IMG/VR virus record: IMGVR_UViG_3300030116_004360
Coordinates: 26,478 to 90,477 of that record
DNA from: a virus
DNA: 64,000 nt
Direction: 5' to 3' (one strand)
Under the pieces are notes generated by a model, which saw only the letters and a list, made by a program, of their open reading frames with translations, made no database searches and was not told the DNA's origin. Of this stretch, positions 9,141 through 18,072 are shown piece after piece. The position numbers and the translations under genes were made by a program. Positions within the stretch are counted from its first letter, which is position 1. Every line of letters starts with the position of its first letter.

Positions 9141-11348
9141 ATGGTAAGTAACCCCAATCAATACAGTAAAAGCGCAACTTCACCAACTGCTCAAATAGAA
9201 GATGGTGTTGATTTTCCACATACAGGAATTATTAAAGCACTTTCTGATGGTTTAGGTCAAAACTATGCAATAAGTGGATTTGATATTACAATTGATAGTG
9301 CAACACAAATTGACGTAGGAGCAGGTGTTATTTTTAGAGATGGTAATAAAGTTTCAATTAGTGCAGTAAATAATATGTCTTTAAGTTCTACTTATACTAA
9401 TGGTTATCATTTATTAGTAGCAGATAGTTCAAATGTTCTTAGAATTAGAAATCCTACTGCGGTAAATAAAGTTCCAGAATATACGGCAGGAGATACTATT
9501 ATTGCAGTTGTTACTCATACTGGAACTGCAAATGTTGGTCTTCAATATCTTACTGTAAATAAAACTGAAAATAGTTTAAGTATAGGTTATAATGATTCTG
9601 GATATACAGAAATGAGTAAAATAACTGCTGCTTCTGGTGGAACTACCGTAGAAGTTCCTACTGCTGGTGGAAATTTTATTATTGATAATACAGATGCAGA
9701 TAAAAAAATTGTAGCAAGATTAGGTAGTGATGATGCTAATACTGCCTTTGAAGTTAGAAATAATTCTGATGCTGCTAAATTAACTGTTGGTGGCGATGGT
9801 TTAGTTGCTACTGCTGGTAATATTAAAGTCGGTGGAAATGTAATTCAGGCTTCTGATGGTGGAAGCACTATTACTATGGACACTAGTGATAATGTAACTA
9901 TTGCTGGAGATTTAACAGTTAGTGGTGGAGATATTATTGGGCCTACTGATGCTGCATTAACAATTAAATCAGATGGTGATATGCATTTTAGAGTAGATGC
10001 CGATAATGATGGAACTCATGGATTTAAATTTAGAGATGGTGGAAATAATATTGTTGCTCAAATAACAGAAGCAGGTTTAATACAATATGATGGTATTGCA
10101 TATCAAGCCATTCAAAATATGACTTCTAATAGAAGTGCTGGTTGGCATACAATTGCTAAAATTAAAGGTAGAAGTGGTGGTTCTGGTGGAGGAACAGGAG
10201 GCTCAAATCAAAGAGGTCACGCAACATTCTTATTAAAAGATGAAACATCATCAAGACATCAAACAATTGAATTTAATGCTTCTCATATGTTTGGAACAGA
10301 TGCTTCTAATAACATAACAGTTACACATAGCGCATTATTCTCTACTGCCGTTGTTACTAAATTAAGATTAAAAGATAATTCTACTTATGACGGTTGTGCT
10401 TTACAGATATATATAGCAGATTCAACAAATAATATTGTTTTATACGTTAAAAATAATTTTGCGGATGATGGATGGGTTTTAGTTGATACAGTAGCAGATG
10501 GTTCAGACCCCGGAGATTTAGGCTATAATAACGCTTGGTCAGATTTTGTTGCTACTGCTGCATCAGAAGTAGATTTAAACACTTTAGGTTTATTACAAGG
10601 TGGAATGCATACAGAACATTTTAGTGCTGATGATGCTAAAATGGGAACTTTAGAAATTACAAATAGCGATTCAACAACAAATGCCGTTGTATTCCCATTA
10701 AAAATTTCAGAGGAAACATCAGGAACTCCTGCTAATGGTTTAGGAGTTGGAATACAATTTGAAGTAGAAACATCAGCAGGAAATAATGAAATTGGTGCTA
10801 CAATGGAAGTAGTAACAACTGATGTTTCTTCTGGTAGTGAAGATTTTAAAATAGTTTTTAAGGCTATGGCGGCTGGAAGCGCAGCAGCCGAAATGTTGTC
10901 TTTAGACGCTAATAACGTCACATCACCCGTAAATGGTAGAATAATAACTCCGGGTTTTGGATATAATTTTGGAGGTGCAGTTTATGTTTCTGGACCCACT
11001 AGTAGTAAGGGAAATATATCTTTTGCTAGAGTTGTTATATTAGATGTTAGAAATAGCGCAAATAATTTCTTTGCTTTACCTGCAAGTTCAGGTGTTTCTA
11101 ATGGTCAATTAATTACATTAAAAAATCCAACTAATGTAGATGCTATTATTAGCCCACAATCAGGAGATGAAATAGATTTTGGAAGCACAAATAATGGTAT
11201 GATTGGAAGTGCTAATGTTTTAACTTTGCCCGGTGCAGGTTGTGTTACTTTAATGTGCTATTCAGGTTGGGATAAAAATAATTTAACAGACAGTAATGGA
11301 TTAGGAGCAACTCAAAGTGGATGGTTTGTTGTTAATCAAACAGTATGA
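9141..11348 (+). CDS. Tail fibre / receptor-binding protein
   Basis: 735 residues, rich in Gly, Ser, Thr and Asn. The middle (about 170-320) has short beta-repeats such as TITMDTSDNVTIAGDLTVSGG and HFRVDADNDGTHGFKFRDGG, which are typical of trimeric tail fibres of marine phages. The N-terminal part (GVDFPHTGIIKALSDGLGQNYAISGF) resembles a baseplate-attachment region. A glycine-rich linker lies near residue 345 (GRSGGSGGGTGG). It closes the rightward tail module. Host-binding role is inferred from the family and position. The start follows AGCGGAGGTCGAATA. Confidence 0.65.
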   Translation: MVSNPNQYSKSATSPTAQIEDGVDFPHTGIIKALSDGLGQNYAISGFDITIDSATQIDVGAGVIFRDGNKVSISAVNNMSLSSTYTNGYHLLVADSSNVLRIRNPTAVNKVPEYTAGDTIIAVVTHTGTANVGLQYLTVNKTENSLSIGYNDSGYTEMSKITAASGGTTVEVPTAGGNFIIDNTDADKKIVARLGSDDANTAFEVRNNSDAAKLTVGGDGLVATAGNIKVGGNVIQASDGGSTITMDTSDNVTIAGDLTVSGGDIIGPTDAALTIKSDGDMHFRVDADNDGTHGFKFRDGGNNIVAQITEAGLIQYDGIAYQAIQNMTSNRSAGWHTIAKIKGRSGGSGGGTGGSNQRGHATFLLKDETSSRHQTIEFNASHMFGTDASNNITVTHSALFSTAVVTKLRLKDNSTYDGCALQIYIADSTNNIVLYVKNNFADDGWVLVDTVADGSDPGDLGYNNAWSDFVATAASEVDLNTLGLLQGGMHTEHFSADDAKMGTLEITNSDSTTNAVVFPLKISEETSGTPANGLGVGIQFEVETSAGNNEIGATMEVVTTDVSSGSEDFKIVFKAMAAGSAAAEMLSLDANNVTSPVNGRIITPGFGYNFGGAVYVSGPTSSKGNISFARVVILDVRNSANNFFALPASSGVSNGQLITLKNPTNVDAIISPQSGDEIDFGSTNNGMIGSANVLTLPGAGCVTLMCYSGWDKNNLTDSNGLGATQSGWFVVNQTV

Positions 11349-11352
11349 TAAC

Positions 11353-11445
11353 ATGAAAACTAAAACTAAGATTGTATATGTTATTGTTAATTCAATACTT
11401 CTAATAACCGCATTAATAATAATTGTTTTCAAATATAACCGATGA
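11353..11445 (+). CDS. Small single-pass membrane peptide
   Basis: 30 residues: a basic N-terminus (MKTKTK) followed by one hydrophobic helix (VIVNSILLITALIIIVF) and a short basic tail. It starts 4 bases after the fibre gene stop. Its position at the end of the tail module and its form would suit a holin-like or other lysis/membrane peptide, but no family is recognised. No clear Shine-Dalgarno site, so it may not be translated. Confidence 0.35.
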   Translation: MKTKTKIVYVIVNSILLITALIIIVFKYNR

Positions 11446-11717
11446 AAATAGTAGCGTAATTGCTGATTTATATACTCTGATAATGGGTTAAATTATTGGC
11501 CCTATTAGAGAGCGCGTGTAAGCACTTTGATAGGTCGCAACGGGTAGGTCGCTCCCCGATTGAAAAGAGGCTCCTGAGAGGCTTCTTAGGGGGCATTTTA
11601 GGGGTGTTTCAACGGGGTCGAATCCATTGAAAATCAAGGCCAAAATAAGCGTGAGAAATTTTTTTTTGAAAATGAATAAAAAAATAAAAAAAGGGAGACA
11701 AGAAGAATTGGCCTAAA
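11446..11717. terminator. Non-coding convergence region with hairpins and T-runs
   Basis: About 270 bases without a gene between rightward tail genes and leftward early genes. It is locally richer in G+C. Visible structures: an 8-bp stem AAGAGGCT/GGCTTCTT (around 11563-11585, with G-U pairs), a TTTCAA/TTGAAA stem enclosing GG/CC (about 11607-11633), and a direct repeat TAGGTCGC. A run of nine T follows at about 11658-11666 (plus strand), and A-runs at 11676-11691 give T-runs on the minus strand. Best read as terminators for both directions; part could be a small RNA. Confidence 0.5.
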
Positions 11718-11879
11718 TTAGACCAAAACTTCCTGCCCCCGCATTTTTTCACTCCATAGGGCATTACATTCCCTACATTCCCAAACTCTTACACTTTCAC
11801 TAGAACCTACATAAAAGGCTAATAACCTTTTAGGTATAGTATGTTCCCCACAAAACATACATTGTTCTCTAAGAGCCAT
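11718..11879 (-). CDS. Small zinc-ribbon protein
   Basis: 53 residues. Two Cys pairs, CMFC (7-10) and CREC (35-38), spaced like a treble-clef or zinc ribbon. Last gene of the leftward block. GTGATA stands just before the ATG, a weak Shine-Dalgarno site. Function unknown; one of many tiny Cys-pair proteins in this genome. Confidence 0.55.
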   Translation of the reverse strand: MALREQCMFCGEHTIPKRLLAFYVGSSESVRVWECRECNALWSEKMRGQEVLV

Positions 11880-11883
11880 ATTA

Positions 11884-12033
11884 TCACTTTCTTTTATTTT
11901 CTGTTCGCATTAGTGATTCCATATATTCTTCAATAGATTCTTCACTTAAATTCGACCCACCAAAGGCGGCGAAGAATAATAGTGAAATAACTATCACAAA
12001 CATTATCCAAGTTATTACTTCCCATGTATCCAT
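11884..12033 (-). CDS. Small membrane protein
   Basis: 49 residues: one hydrophobic helix near the N-terminus (VITWIMFVIVISLLFFAAF) and an acidic/basic soluble tail. Its ATG lies 3 bases after the exonuclease stop, within GGAGTGGTAAAAAATG, which supplies a ribosome site. No family recognised. Confidence 0.5.
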   Translation of the reverse strand: MDTWEVITWIMFVIVISLLFFAAFGGSNLSEESIEEYMESLMRTENKRK

Positions 12034-12036
12034 TTT

Positions 12037-12645
12037 TTACCACTCCACATTCATTTTTACAATCTCTTCCTTTTCTATACTAAAGGCTTTGATTGAATTT
12101 TCTTTACCGTGTTTCCACAGTTTATACACTAACTTACAGTCATCAACACAGTAATCTACTACTGTTGTATATTCTCCTGATTTCCACATAGAAGGAGCCA
12201 TGATACTTTCTAACTGCTTAGTTTCTCCAAAATTATGATTGACTAAATTTTCTAAAGAAAATCTTTCACCATGTTCTTTGACTAAATATCTACTCGTATC
12301 TATATATTGTTTATTATCTAGATATTTTTTTATACAAAATATATCTAATGAATCTCTTAATACAGGTAAATCAAAAGCACCAATATTGTGTCCTAATAAT
12401 TTTCCCCCCTTTTCTAAATGATTATCTAAATCATATTTCAATTGACGAATAGGCAATATTTCATATTCATTAGAATCTATTTTTGAAATCAATTCTTCTT
12501 CAACATATGCTTTAGAAATATTTCCATCATAAGTGCAAACTGTTGATACTAGAAACATATGGGTATTACCCCATCCACCAATCTCATTAGAGAGATTTTT
12601 TGTTTCTAAATCTATTGCTAATACTTCACTCATTATCTTCGCCAT
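12037..12645 (-). CDS. DEDDy-type 3'-5' exonuclease
   Basis: 202 residues, RNase H-like exonuclease fold. Exo I is IDLET (Asp12, Glu14). Exo II is GHNIGAFDLP (Asp92). Exo III is VDYCVDDC with Tyr165 and Asp169, which makes it the DEDDy subclass. Such enzymes remove 3' ends of DNA or RNA. The polymerase carries its own exonuclease domain, so this stand-alone enzyme may serve repair, recombination or RNA degradation. A second ATG 12 bases downstream (MSEV, 12633) overlaps the upstream stop and is an equally good start. No polymerase domain is attached. Confidence 0.75.
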   Translation of the reverse strand: MAKIMSEVLAIDLETKNLSNEIGGWGNTHMFLVSTVCTYDGNISKAYVEEELISKIDSNEYEILPIRQLKYDLDNHLEKGGKLLGHNIGAFDLPVLRDSLDIFCIKKYLDNKQYIDTSRYLVKEHGERFSLENLVNHNFGETKQLESIMAPSMWKSGEYTTVVDYCVDDCKLVYKLWKHGKENSIKAFSIEKEEIVKMNVEW

Positions 12646-12859
12646 CCGATGACCATAATTGTTTCAATTTTTCTTGTTGTTTATCTTTAGGCTTTTCAAC
12701 ATGAGTTTGCCTTTGTAAGAATGCAACAAGATTTTCTCCTGCAACATTAATCATTGACTTTAATTCCCATCCATCATTACCATGAGAATTTAAACTTTCT
12801 ACAATTGATTTCGGTCCATTACTTACTGCAAATACTAAATACGTTGTTTCATACTTCAT
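12626..12859 (-). CDS. DUF4177-like small protein
   Basis: 77 residues. The segment ESLNSHGNDGWELKSMI followed by VAFLQR has the pattern of DUF4177 proteins (N..G..GWEL....fl.R). The family is widespread, small and of unknown function. Its start overlaps the ATPase stop by 4 bases, and its end overlaps the exonuclease start. Confidence 0.55.
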   Translation of the reverse strand: MKYETTYLVFAVSNGPKSIVESLNSHGNDGWELKSMINVAGENLVAFLQRQTHVEKPKDKQQEKLKQLWSSDGEDNE

Positions 12860-14328
12860 TGTTCATCACCTTTCCATTTAACATAAACTGGCTTTCCTCT
12901 TTTTTCTTCTATAAAATAATCTTTAATAGATTTGAATTTTCTAAATGCGGTTGGTCGGGAAGTTCTTGTTACAGACATAAATTCGTGCATTAAATCCGCT
13001 TTTAAAGCAAAACCATCTTCTGTTTTTTGAACATTATCAATTGCTGTTTTCCAATGGTTAATTCCAGCATTTTGCACAACTGATTCGCGCCTCTCCCGTA
13101 GTGCTACATCTAGCCACGCTACCAACGCTATATAACTCTGTCTCATTAATCTTGATGCTTGACGCACGTTTTTAACACTAACGACATATCTTTTACTTTT
13201 ATCCTTTATACTGGGTGCTTCCATAATAGACATTAGTATCGCCATTTTATTCATATTAATAAACATACGCGCACTAAACTTATCTGTTGTCTCCTTAACC
13301 TCATCACGAACATTACGCAAATATTGTTGCATTCGATAATACTCAAGTTTCATATAATCTTGAACTTCGGGTCGCCATACTACAAAATTTCTAGCAATCT
13401 GCTTTTTATCCCAATCAGGATTTTCAGCCTTAATTTCAAGTTTATGTTCCATAGCAGTAGTGTATATCTTAAATAGAGCATTAGCAAACTTTTCGATAGG
13501 TTGGTCAATATCATCATCAATACCAACTGCTTCAATCAATTGCATCATCATTTGGTCTTTCTCATAATCAGTAGTTTCTCTAACATACATAACCATTCTT
13601 TGTAGTAGCCCTGTATCTGTAATTACTTCTTGAAGATTCTTTGGAGGATAAGTAGTCGCATAAATAGACCTTTTAGCCTCACAAACTAAAATGGGACCAT
13701 TAGTTAATTTTTTAGTAATTCTCCAATTTTCTCCCCACAATGTATTTAACATAGTATTTAGATGACCAATTAAACCTTCTTTGTGATTATGTGCCTTAAA
13801 TATACCAACATTCTCAAATTCATCAAAAGCAACAAGACCAGAACCACGAAGTAATCCATGATTTTCTTCATATATTGAAACTCCTTCTTCATCTTTACCT
13901 GCTTCATACACACTACCAATTAATGCAGGTGTAGTGAAATCTTTTACATCTACAACATTATATCTTTCTTCACCAATTAAAGCATTTACTTTTTCATAAA
14001 TTGCAGAAGTAACTGGCCCTAAGAAATTAAATAATGTAGATTTGCCTGAACCTGTTGTTTGAATCCAAACAAAATGTATTCTAACATCTTCTGTATTTCT
14101 TCTTAATTTTACTGCAACAGTATCAGACATCAATTGTCCCAATAAACACATAAATGCCATAGCACAGGGAACTTCATTCATTGTTGAAACTTGAGAAGCA
14201 GAATTAATCCATTCAGTTAATACATAAGGATATTCTTCTAAATTTTCTCTTGGTTCAAAGGTCATATCATGCTCTTCAAAGTTGAAGTCATCGTCATCTA
14301 ATTCATCTTTATCTATAAATTCTGGCAT
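12856..14328 (-). CDS. P-loop ATPase, probable replicative helicase (MCM/DUF3987-like)
   Basis: 490 residues. Walker A is TTGSGKST (about 91-98). Walker B is LVAFDEFENV (Asp168, Glu169). A sensor-like strand (SIYATTYPPKNL) and arginine-rich helices follow. The C-terminus (about 440-485) looks like a winged helix. The layout is like MCM or the DUF3987 helicase-like ATPases. It lies next to the primase and nuclease genes, so DNA unwinding at the fork is the most likely role. No N-terminal MCM OB-fold is evident, so the exact family is uncertain. The ATG follows GGTGAGAGTATA and overlaps the nuclease stop. Confidence 0.6.
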   Translation of the reverse strand: MPEFIDKDELDDDDFNFEEHDMTFEPRENLEEYPYVLTEWINSASQVSTMNEVPCAMAFMCLLGQLMSDTVAVKLRRNTEDVRIHFVWIQTTGSGKSTLFNFLGPVTSAIYEKVNALIGEERYNVVDVKDFTTPALIGSVYEAGKDEEGVSIYEENHGLLRGSGLVAFDEFENVGIFKAHNHKEGLIGHLNTMLNTLWGENWRITKKLTNGPILVCEAKRSIYATTYPPKNLQEVITDTGLLQRMVMYVRETTDYEKDQMMMQLIEAVGIDDDIDQPIEKFANALFKIYTTAMEHKLEIKAENPDWDKKQIARNFVVWRPEVQDYMKLEYYRMQQYLRNVRDEVKETTDKFSARMFINMNKMAILMSIMEAPSIKDKSKRYVVSVKNVRQASRLMRQSYIALVAWLDVALRERRESVVQNAGINHWKTAIDNVQKTEDGFALKADLMHEFMSVTRTSRPTAFRKFKSIKDYFIEEKRGKPVYVKWKGDEQ

Positions 14329-15017
14329 TATACTCTCACCTTTTCTTCACTATTTAATATATCAATTATACGTTGTCCTACTACTTCACCAAATCCTTCT
14401 AAGAAGGCTATTTCAGAAGATTTACATTCCCCTAATTCCATAATAGAACCAAAGGTTTCTAATAATTTCTTTGCTTTATTTTCACTAACTCCTTTAATTG
14501 AGGACAACATATCTACTCTAATATCATCAGTAGTTATTCTTTTAATTAAAGAAGGTGAAATTACAGGTCTATCAACAGGTTGCATTTTAGCAACTGTTGT
14601 AATCATTTTAGCGGCTATTGCTTCTGATGGAGCAAATATTGGTTTAGCATCTGTATCTAAAATAATACGACCTAACGCTCCATAGAACTTATTATGTAAT
14701 ATAGTTTGTCTTGATTCACGCGGTAAATCTTTAGCATATTTATTTGCTACTTGACGAATAGCCTCTTCAATATTACCATATATCATTATAACATTAACAT
14801 CATACGCTCTATCCATATTATCAATTTGATTCCACAATCGTTTATTTAAAACCGATTGAAGAAAATCTTGAGTATTTTTCGCCTCAAAACATACATTACC
14901 CACAACATAATCCCCAACTTCAATCCACTCCTTATTTGTTTTTATTGCTAATTCTTTGGCATACATTTCTACTAATCTAGATAGAACAGAATTTTCTCTG
15001 CTATCTATAACTAACAT
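14328..15017 (-). CDS. XPF/Hef-like structure-specific nuclease
   Basis: 229 residues. The ERCC4 nuclease core is visible: VIDSRE (3-8), GDYVVG (35-40), then FEAKNTQDF. In this family the last motif is normally ERK(x)nD; here the Arg is Ala (EAK, 45-47), while Glu, Lys and a downstream Asp remain. Two helix-hairpin-helix motifs close the protein (SSIKGVSENKAKKLL and FLEGFGEVVGQRI). Family members cut branched DNA at forks or flaps. The ATG at 15017 is preferred over a GTG at 15026 because MLVIDSRE begins as the family does and ATG overlaps the upstream stop. Confidence 0.75.
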   Translation of the reverse strand: MLVIDSRENSVLSRLVEMYAKELAIKTNKEWIEVGDYVVGNVCFEAKNTQDFLQSVLNKRLWNQIDNMDRAYDVNVIMIYGNIEEAIRQVANKYAKDLPRESRQTILHNKFYGALGRIILDTDAKPIFAPSEAIAAKMITTVAKMQPVDRPVISPSLIKRITTDDIRVDMLSSIKGVSENKAKKLLETFGSIMELGECKSSEIAFLEGFGEVVGQRIIDILNSEEKVRV

Positions 15018-15124
15018 AATAACCACTCATCAACCTTAGTTTGTCTCATAGTATCGGCAATAGTTAAAATGATTCCGTATTCATTCAATCTAGTTTGTCT
15101 TGCACTTAACTTATTCTTATCCAT
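15011..15124 (-). CDS. Micropeptide with C-terminal PIP-box-like motif
   Basis: 37 residues. Its C-terminus, RQTKVDEWLLC, fits the PCNA-interacting pattern Qxx(L/V)xx(F/W)(F/L). The DNA polymerase fragment in the same block ends in RQKTLDEWF, almost the same motif. GAATGAG lies upstream of the ATG. Its stop overlaps the nuclease start by 7 bases, so the two are probably translated together. It could link the XPF-like nuclease, or another partner, to the clamp. This is inference; no homologue is known to me. Confidence 0.5.
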   Translation of the reverse strand: MDKNKLSARQTRLNEYGIILTIADTMRQTKVDEWLLC

Positions 15125-15135
15125 ATATCTCATTC

Positions 15136-16179
15136 CTATAAATGTTGCGTTGTTTGTGTATCATCTGTATCAGGGTATCTCCAACAACGACCAATACAAT
15201 ACCCTTTAGGTATTAAAGAAGAATCACATTGAGGTGCGCTATATCCTCCTTTAACAATATATTCAATTGCTTTACGAGTAACATTTGGGTTCCAATCAAT
15301 CCAAATATCATCCTTTTTAGCAATAGATTCAATTTCTTTAAAAATTGTTTCAGTAATCTGCTCTTGACTTTCAATATCAAGATTCCTATTTCCTAAAGAT
15401 AGAATATCCCTATACCATTGAACTAGATATACTCTTGCTTCATGGGAAGGGTTTTCAACCATTGTTGCAGAATATAAACATGGTAATAAAGGTAGTGAAC
15501 CTTTTCTTTCAGGAATATCAATTTTAGCCATTTCTAATTGGATTGGCTTTACATCAGGCCAAGATACTAATTTATTACCATATTCTGTTCTAGGAATTTT
15601 TCTAGGACTCTTAGCCATTTGTAATATCTCAACGATTGATTTATTTAAATCCTCTACTAATAATGGAATACAATAATAACATTCTGATGAATTCATATTT
15701 ACAGTATTCGGTATTCTTCTTAATCTAGAAGTTTGAATTACTCTACCGTCTAATGTTCCATTCTTTGTCCATGATTGAACAGTTCTCCAAAATTCTTGAA
15801 CAGGTCTTATATTAGAATTACCATTTGTTATTACACCAAAAACAAAAACATGAAAACCATTTCCACTAAAGAAAAATGTAAACTTATAATCTAACTCTAA
15901 AAGTTTATTTACAACAATTTTTACATCTTCCCAAGATTTACTTATTGGTTTATCATGAGAATCAAAATCAAGAAAGGCTCTATCAACAATAACAGAAGCA
16001 TCTACCTGTTTACTATTACGAAATAATTCATAATCATATACAGATGTATAAACATTCATTTTATTATTATAAGATTTGATAAAATTTGAATATTGTTCTT
16101 TATTAGTTACAACCATTCTAGGTGTTCCAAATCCCATATTTTTAATTGAACCTGCCCATACTACTCTAGGAAATTTCAT
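15136..16179 (-). CDS. Archaeo-eukaryotic primase (PriS/AEP-like)
   Basis: 347 residues. Catalytic motif I is FLDFDS (Asp71, Asp73). Motif II is FFFSGNGFHVFVFG (SxH type, His110). A third basic motif is SRLRRIPNTVN, as in small archaeal primases and PrimPol enzymes. A Cys-rich C-terminus (CDSSLIPKGYCIGRCW) may bind metal. It makes primers for DNA synthesis, and no separate large subunit is seen. It lies among replication genes and overlaps the upstream gene by 4 bases. Confidence 0.8.
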   Translation of the reverse strand: MKFPRVVWAGSIKNMGFGTPRMVVTNKEQYSNFIKSYNNKMNVYTSVYDYELFRNSKQVDASVIVDRAFLDFDSHDKPISKSWEDVKIVVNKLLELDYKFTFFFSGNGFHVFVFGVITNGNSNIRPVQEFWRTVQSWTKNGTLDGRVIQTSRLRRIPNTVNMNSSECYYCIPLLVEDLNKSIVEILQMAKSPRKIPRTEYGNKLVSWPDVKPIQLEMAKIDIPERKGSLPLLPCLYSATMVENPSHEARVYLVQWYRDILSLGNRNLDIESQEQITETIFKEIESIAKKDDIWIDWNPNVTRKAIEYIVKGGYSAPQCDSSLIPKGYCIGRCWRYPDTDDTQTTQHL

Positions 16180-16580
16180 ACTCTTTTCACCTTAACTGAA
16201 CCGGCTCTTGTTTCTACACCTTCATCAGTTTCTTTGATAGATACTTCTTTCTTTTCTTTCGGTGTTTCATTAACTTTAACTACTTTATTTAATGAAACTG
16301 AATCATTTTCTTTATTGAAAGAAACTGTTGCTTCTTTAAGTAGTTCATTTATCCTACCTGCAATTTCAGCAGTTAAACTAATTTCTAATAACTTATAGAA
16401 ACCTTCTCCAAAATTCCCTGTAAATTCAACATCAGTGTCCCAAATAATATCTAATTTTTCCGTTGCCGTCATATTATTATATAACTCTTGAAATATAGAA
16501 GTTATTGTTTCTTTCATGTTAGAAATATCAGAGAAATTCCATTCTCGTCCTAATATTATTTCATCAATCTTCCTTTTCAT
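16176..16580 (-). CDS. Hypothetical protein
   Basis: 134 residues. Helical N-terminal two thirds (MKETITSIFQELYNNM, EKLDIIW), then a charged, Lys/Glu-rich, probably disordered tail (about 95-134). It sits directly upstream of the primase with a 4-base overlap, so it may belong to the primase complex. No motif or family recognised. Confidence 0.55.
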   Translation of the reverse strand: MKRKIDEIILGREWNFSDISNMKETITSIFQELYNNMTATEKLDIIWDTDVEFTGNFGEGFYKLLEISLTAEIAGRINELLKEATVSFNKENDSVSLNKVVKVNETPKEKKEVSIKETDEGVETRAGSVKVKRV

Positions 16581-16734
16581 TTTTATCCCTCTTTAACATC
16601 TTAAACCATTTCTGTTCATCTCTTGCTCTCTTCTCTTCATATTTAATTAAACATTCACAAGGTTCGGCAATATAATCTCCAGAATGTCTTAATCTTTTCA
16701 TTATTACTCCATCAATACATTTATCACATTTCAT
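16564..16734 (-). CDS. Small zinc-binding protein
   Basis: 56 residues. CDKC near the N-terminus (3-6) and CEC (26-28) form a possible zinc site, followed by a long charged helix (KYEEKRARDEQKWFKML). Its 3' end overlaps the start of the next gene by 17 bases. The ATG stands 5 bases after the Cas4-like gene stop, within GTGATTAA. Function unknown. Confidence 0.5.
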   Translation of the reverse strand: MKCDKCIDGVIMKRLRHSGDYIAEPCECLIKYEEKRARDEQKWFKMLKRDKNEKED

Positions 16735-16738
16735 TTAA

Positions 16739-17626
16739 TCACCAAAAAGATTGGTTTTGAGCATCATCACAAATTCCAAAATAAGAACAATGAGCGCAGG
16801 TCTTATAGAAATATTTTCCAGCAAAATTACTTTGTTCATAAGACCAAATAACTTTAGCCATCAATTTAAGTAATGCACTTGTTGAACTTTGTTTTACAGG
16901 TTCTACATAAATATAATTTGATTCAGGATACCACCATCCCCAATTAGTTACTTTCATTTCAGGGTCAATTCCTGCATCAATCAATAATTGGTCATTACAG
17001 TGTTCAATCAATAATTTATAGAAAGCAGATTCCTTTCTCATACCTGTTGTTTTATAATCTTTCCAAGTCCCTGTTTTTAATTCCATAGGTAATAGACCAC
17101 CATCTTCAACAAACAATCTATCAATAATACCTTGAAGATGAACAATATAATCTCTTGTTAATGGAAACTTAGGGTTTTGATTTCTTGCTATCATAAATTT
17201 AGCATCTAATCTAACTTCATTACCAACAGGTAAGAAGTTTTCTAACTTATCTTCTTGTTTTAAATCAAGAAACCTCTTTGCTTCAAAGTTAGCAGAAGTC
17301 CAATATTGTTCACCACCCCATTCATCAACAGGAAATAATCCCATGTTGTATGTAATTAAATCTGATTTAGTTAAAGTAGAAGCCTTTTCTACATCATATA
17401 TATCAAAGAAGTTTTCATAAGCATTATGTATCACTGTTCCTTTAGTCATAGCATCTGTTGTATCTTGAGGTAATCTCAAAGGATATGAGTAAAAATACTT
17501 TTTAGGACACCAATCATAAGACATTACAGATGATTTAGTCATCTTTAAAATTGGGTGTATATCCCAATTTGTTTCGTCTTCTGTATAATTTTCAGGGTTC
17601 CAATCGTATGTAAATTCTTCACTCAT
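16739..17626 (-). CDS. Cas4/RecB-like PD-(D/E)XK nuclease
   Basis: 295 residues. An N-terminal Cys (Cys40 in SYDWCPKKYFY) and a C-terminal cluster CAHCSYFGIC (277, 280, 286) together match the iron-sulfur site of Cas4/AddB-type nucleases. The nuclease core includes GTVIHNAYE, LQGIIDRLF (Asp) and MELKTG (Glu-x-Lys), then a helix (AFYKLLIEHCN). Such enzymes trim DNA ends for recombination. There is no CRISPR array or cas1/cas2 nearby, so a role in viral DNA processing is more likely than adaptation. Confidence 0.8.
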   Translation of the reverse strand: MSEEFTYDWNPENYTEDETNWDIHPILKMTKSSVMSYDWCPKKYFYSYPLRLPQDTTDAMTKGTVIHNAYENFFDIYDVEKASTLTKSDLITYNMGLFPVDEWGGEQYWTSANFEAKRFLDLKQEDKLENFLPVGNEVRLDAKFMIARNQNPKFPLTRDYIVHLQGIIDRLFVEDGGLLPMELKTGTWKDYKTTGMRKESAFYKLLIEHCNDQLLIDAGIDPEMKVTNWGWWYPESNYIYVEPVKQSSTSALLKLMAKVIWSYEQSNFAGKYFYKTCAHCSYFGICDDAQNQSFW

Positions 17627-17879
17627 TCTCTTCCTCTCCTCTATTATAAAAAATACGGTTTGTATTGTTCTTTTTCATAAATCTTAAAGATTCTTCTGAA
17701 AACATAACTATCGCAATAATCTTACGAAATAAGTCCCAAGATATATCATACTTTTCTTCTAACATTTCATAATTAAGCACTAAGTCGGCTATTGCTTTTT
17801 GTATAGTTCTTTTTCTTTCATCTGATTCATAGTCAACATTAATCCAATCAATTAACGCCTCTATTCCTTCTTTACTCAT
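17619..17879 (-). CDS. Hypothetical helical protein
   Basis: 86 residues, mainly helical and acidic at the C-terminus (RGEEENE). It overlaps the genes on both sides by 8 bases, typical of this operon. No family recognised. Confidence 0.5.
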   Translation of the reverse strand: MSKEGIEALIDWINVDYESDERKRTIQKAIADLVLNYEMLEEKYDISWDLFRKIIAIVMFSEESLRFMKKNNTNRIFYNRGEEENE

Positions 17880-18072
17880 CTGTTCTCCACTCCTTTATTG
17901 TTTCTAATAACATCTTAAAAAAACCATCATCTCTTCTTTGTTTGATAGATAATTCAAGAATAGTTTTTTCTAACTCATCAATCCTAACATTATATTTAGT
18001 TTCAATACTTTTCAATTTTTCTTCTAGTTCACTAACTCTAGTTGCTAACTTATCATCTTTTCTTCCAAACAT
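17872..18072 (-). CDS. Coiled-coil protein
   Basis: 66 residues: a short basic start (MFGRKDDK) and a heptad-patterned coiled coil (LATRVSELEEKLKSIETKY onwards). The start is the ATG overlapping the polymerase stop (TAATG); a GTG 9 bases upstream is less likely. It is probably an oligomerising partner protein; function unknown. Confidence 0.5.
   Translation of the reverse strand: MFGRKDDKLATRVSELEEKLKSIETKYNVRIDELEKTILELSIKQRRDDGFFKMLLETIKEWRTDE

Noticed and set aside
16739-17626. Cas4-like gene as part of a CRISPR system
   Set aside because: No CRISPR array, cas1 or cas2 in the window. The enzyme sits in a replication operon.
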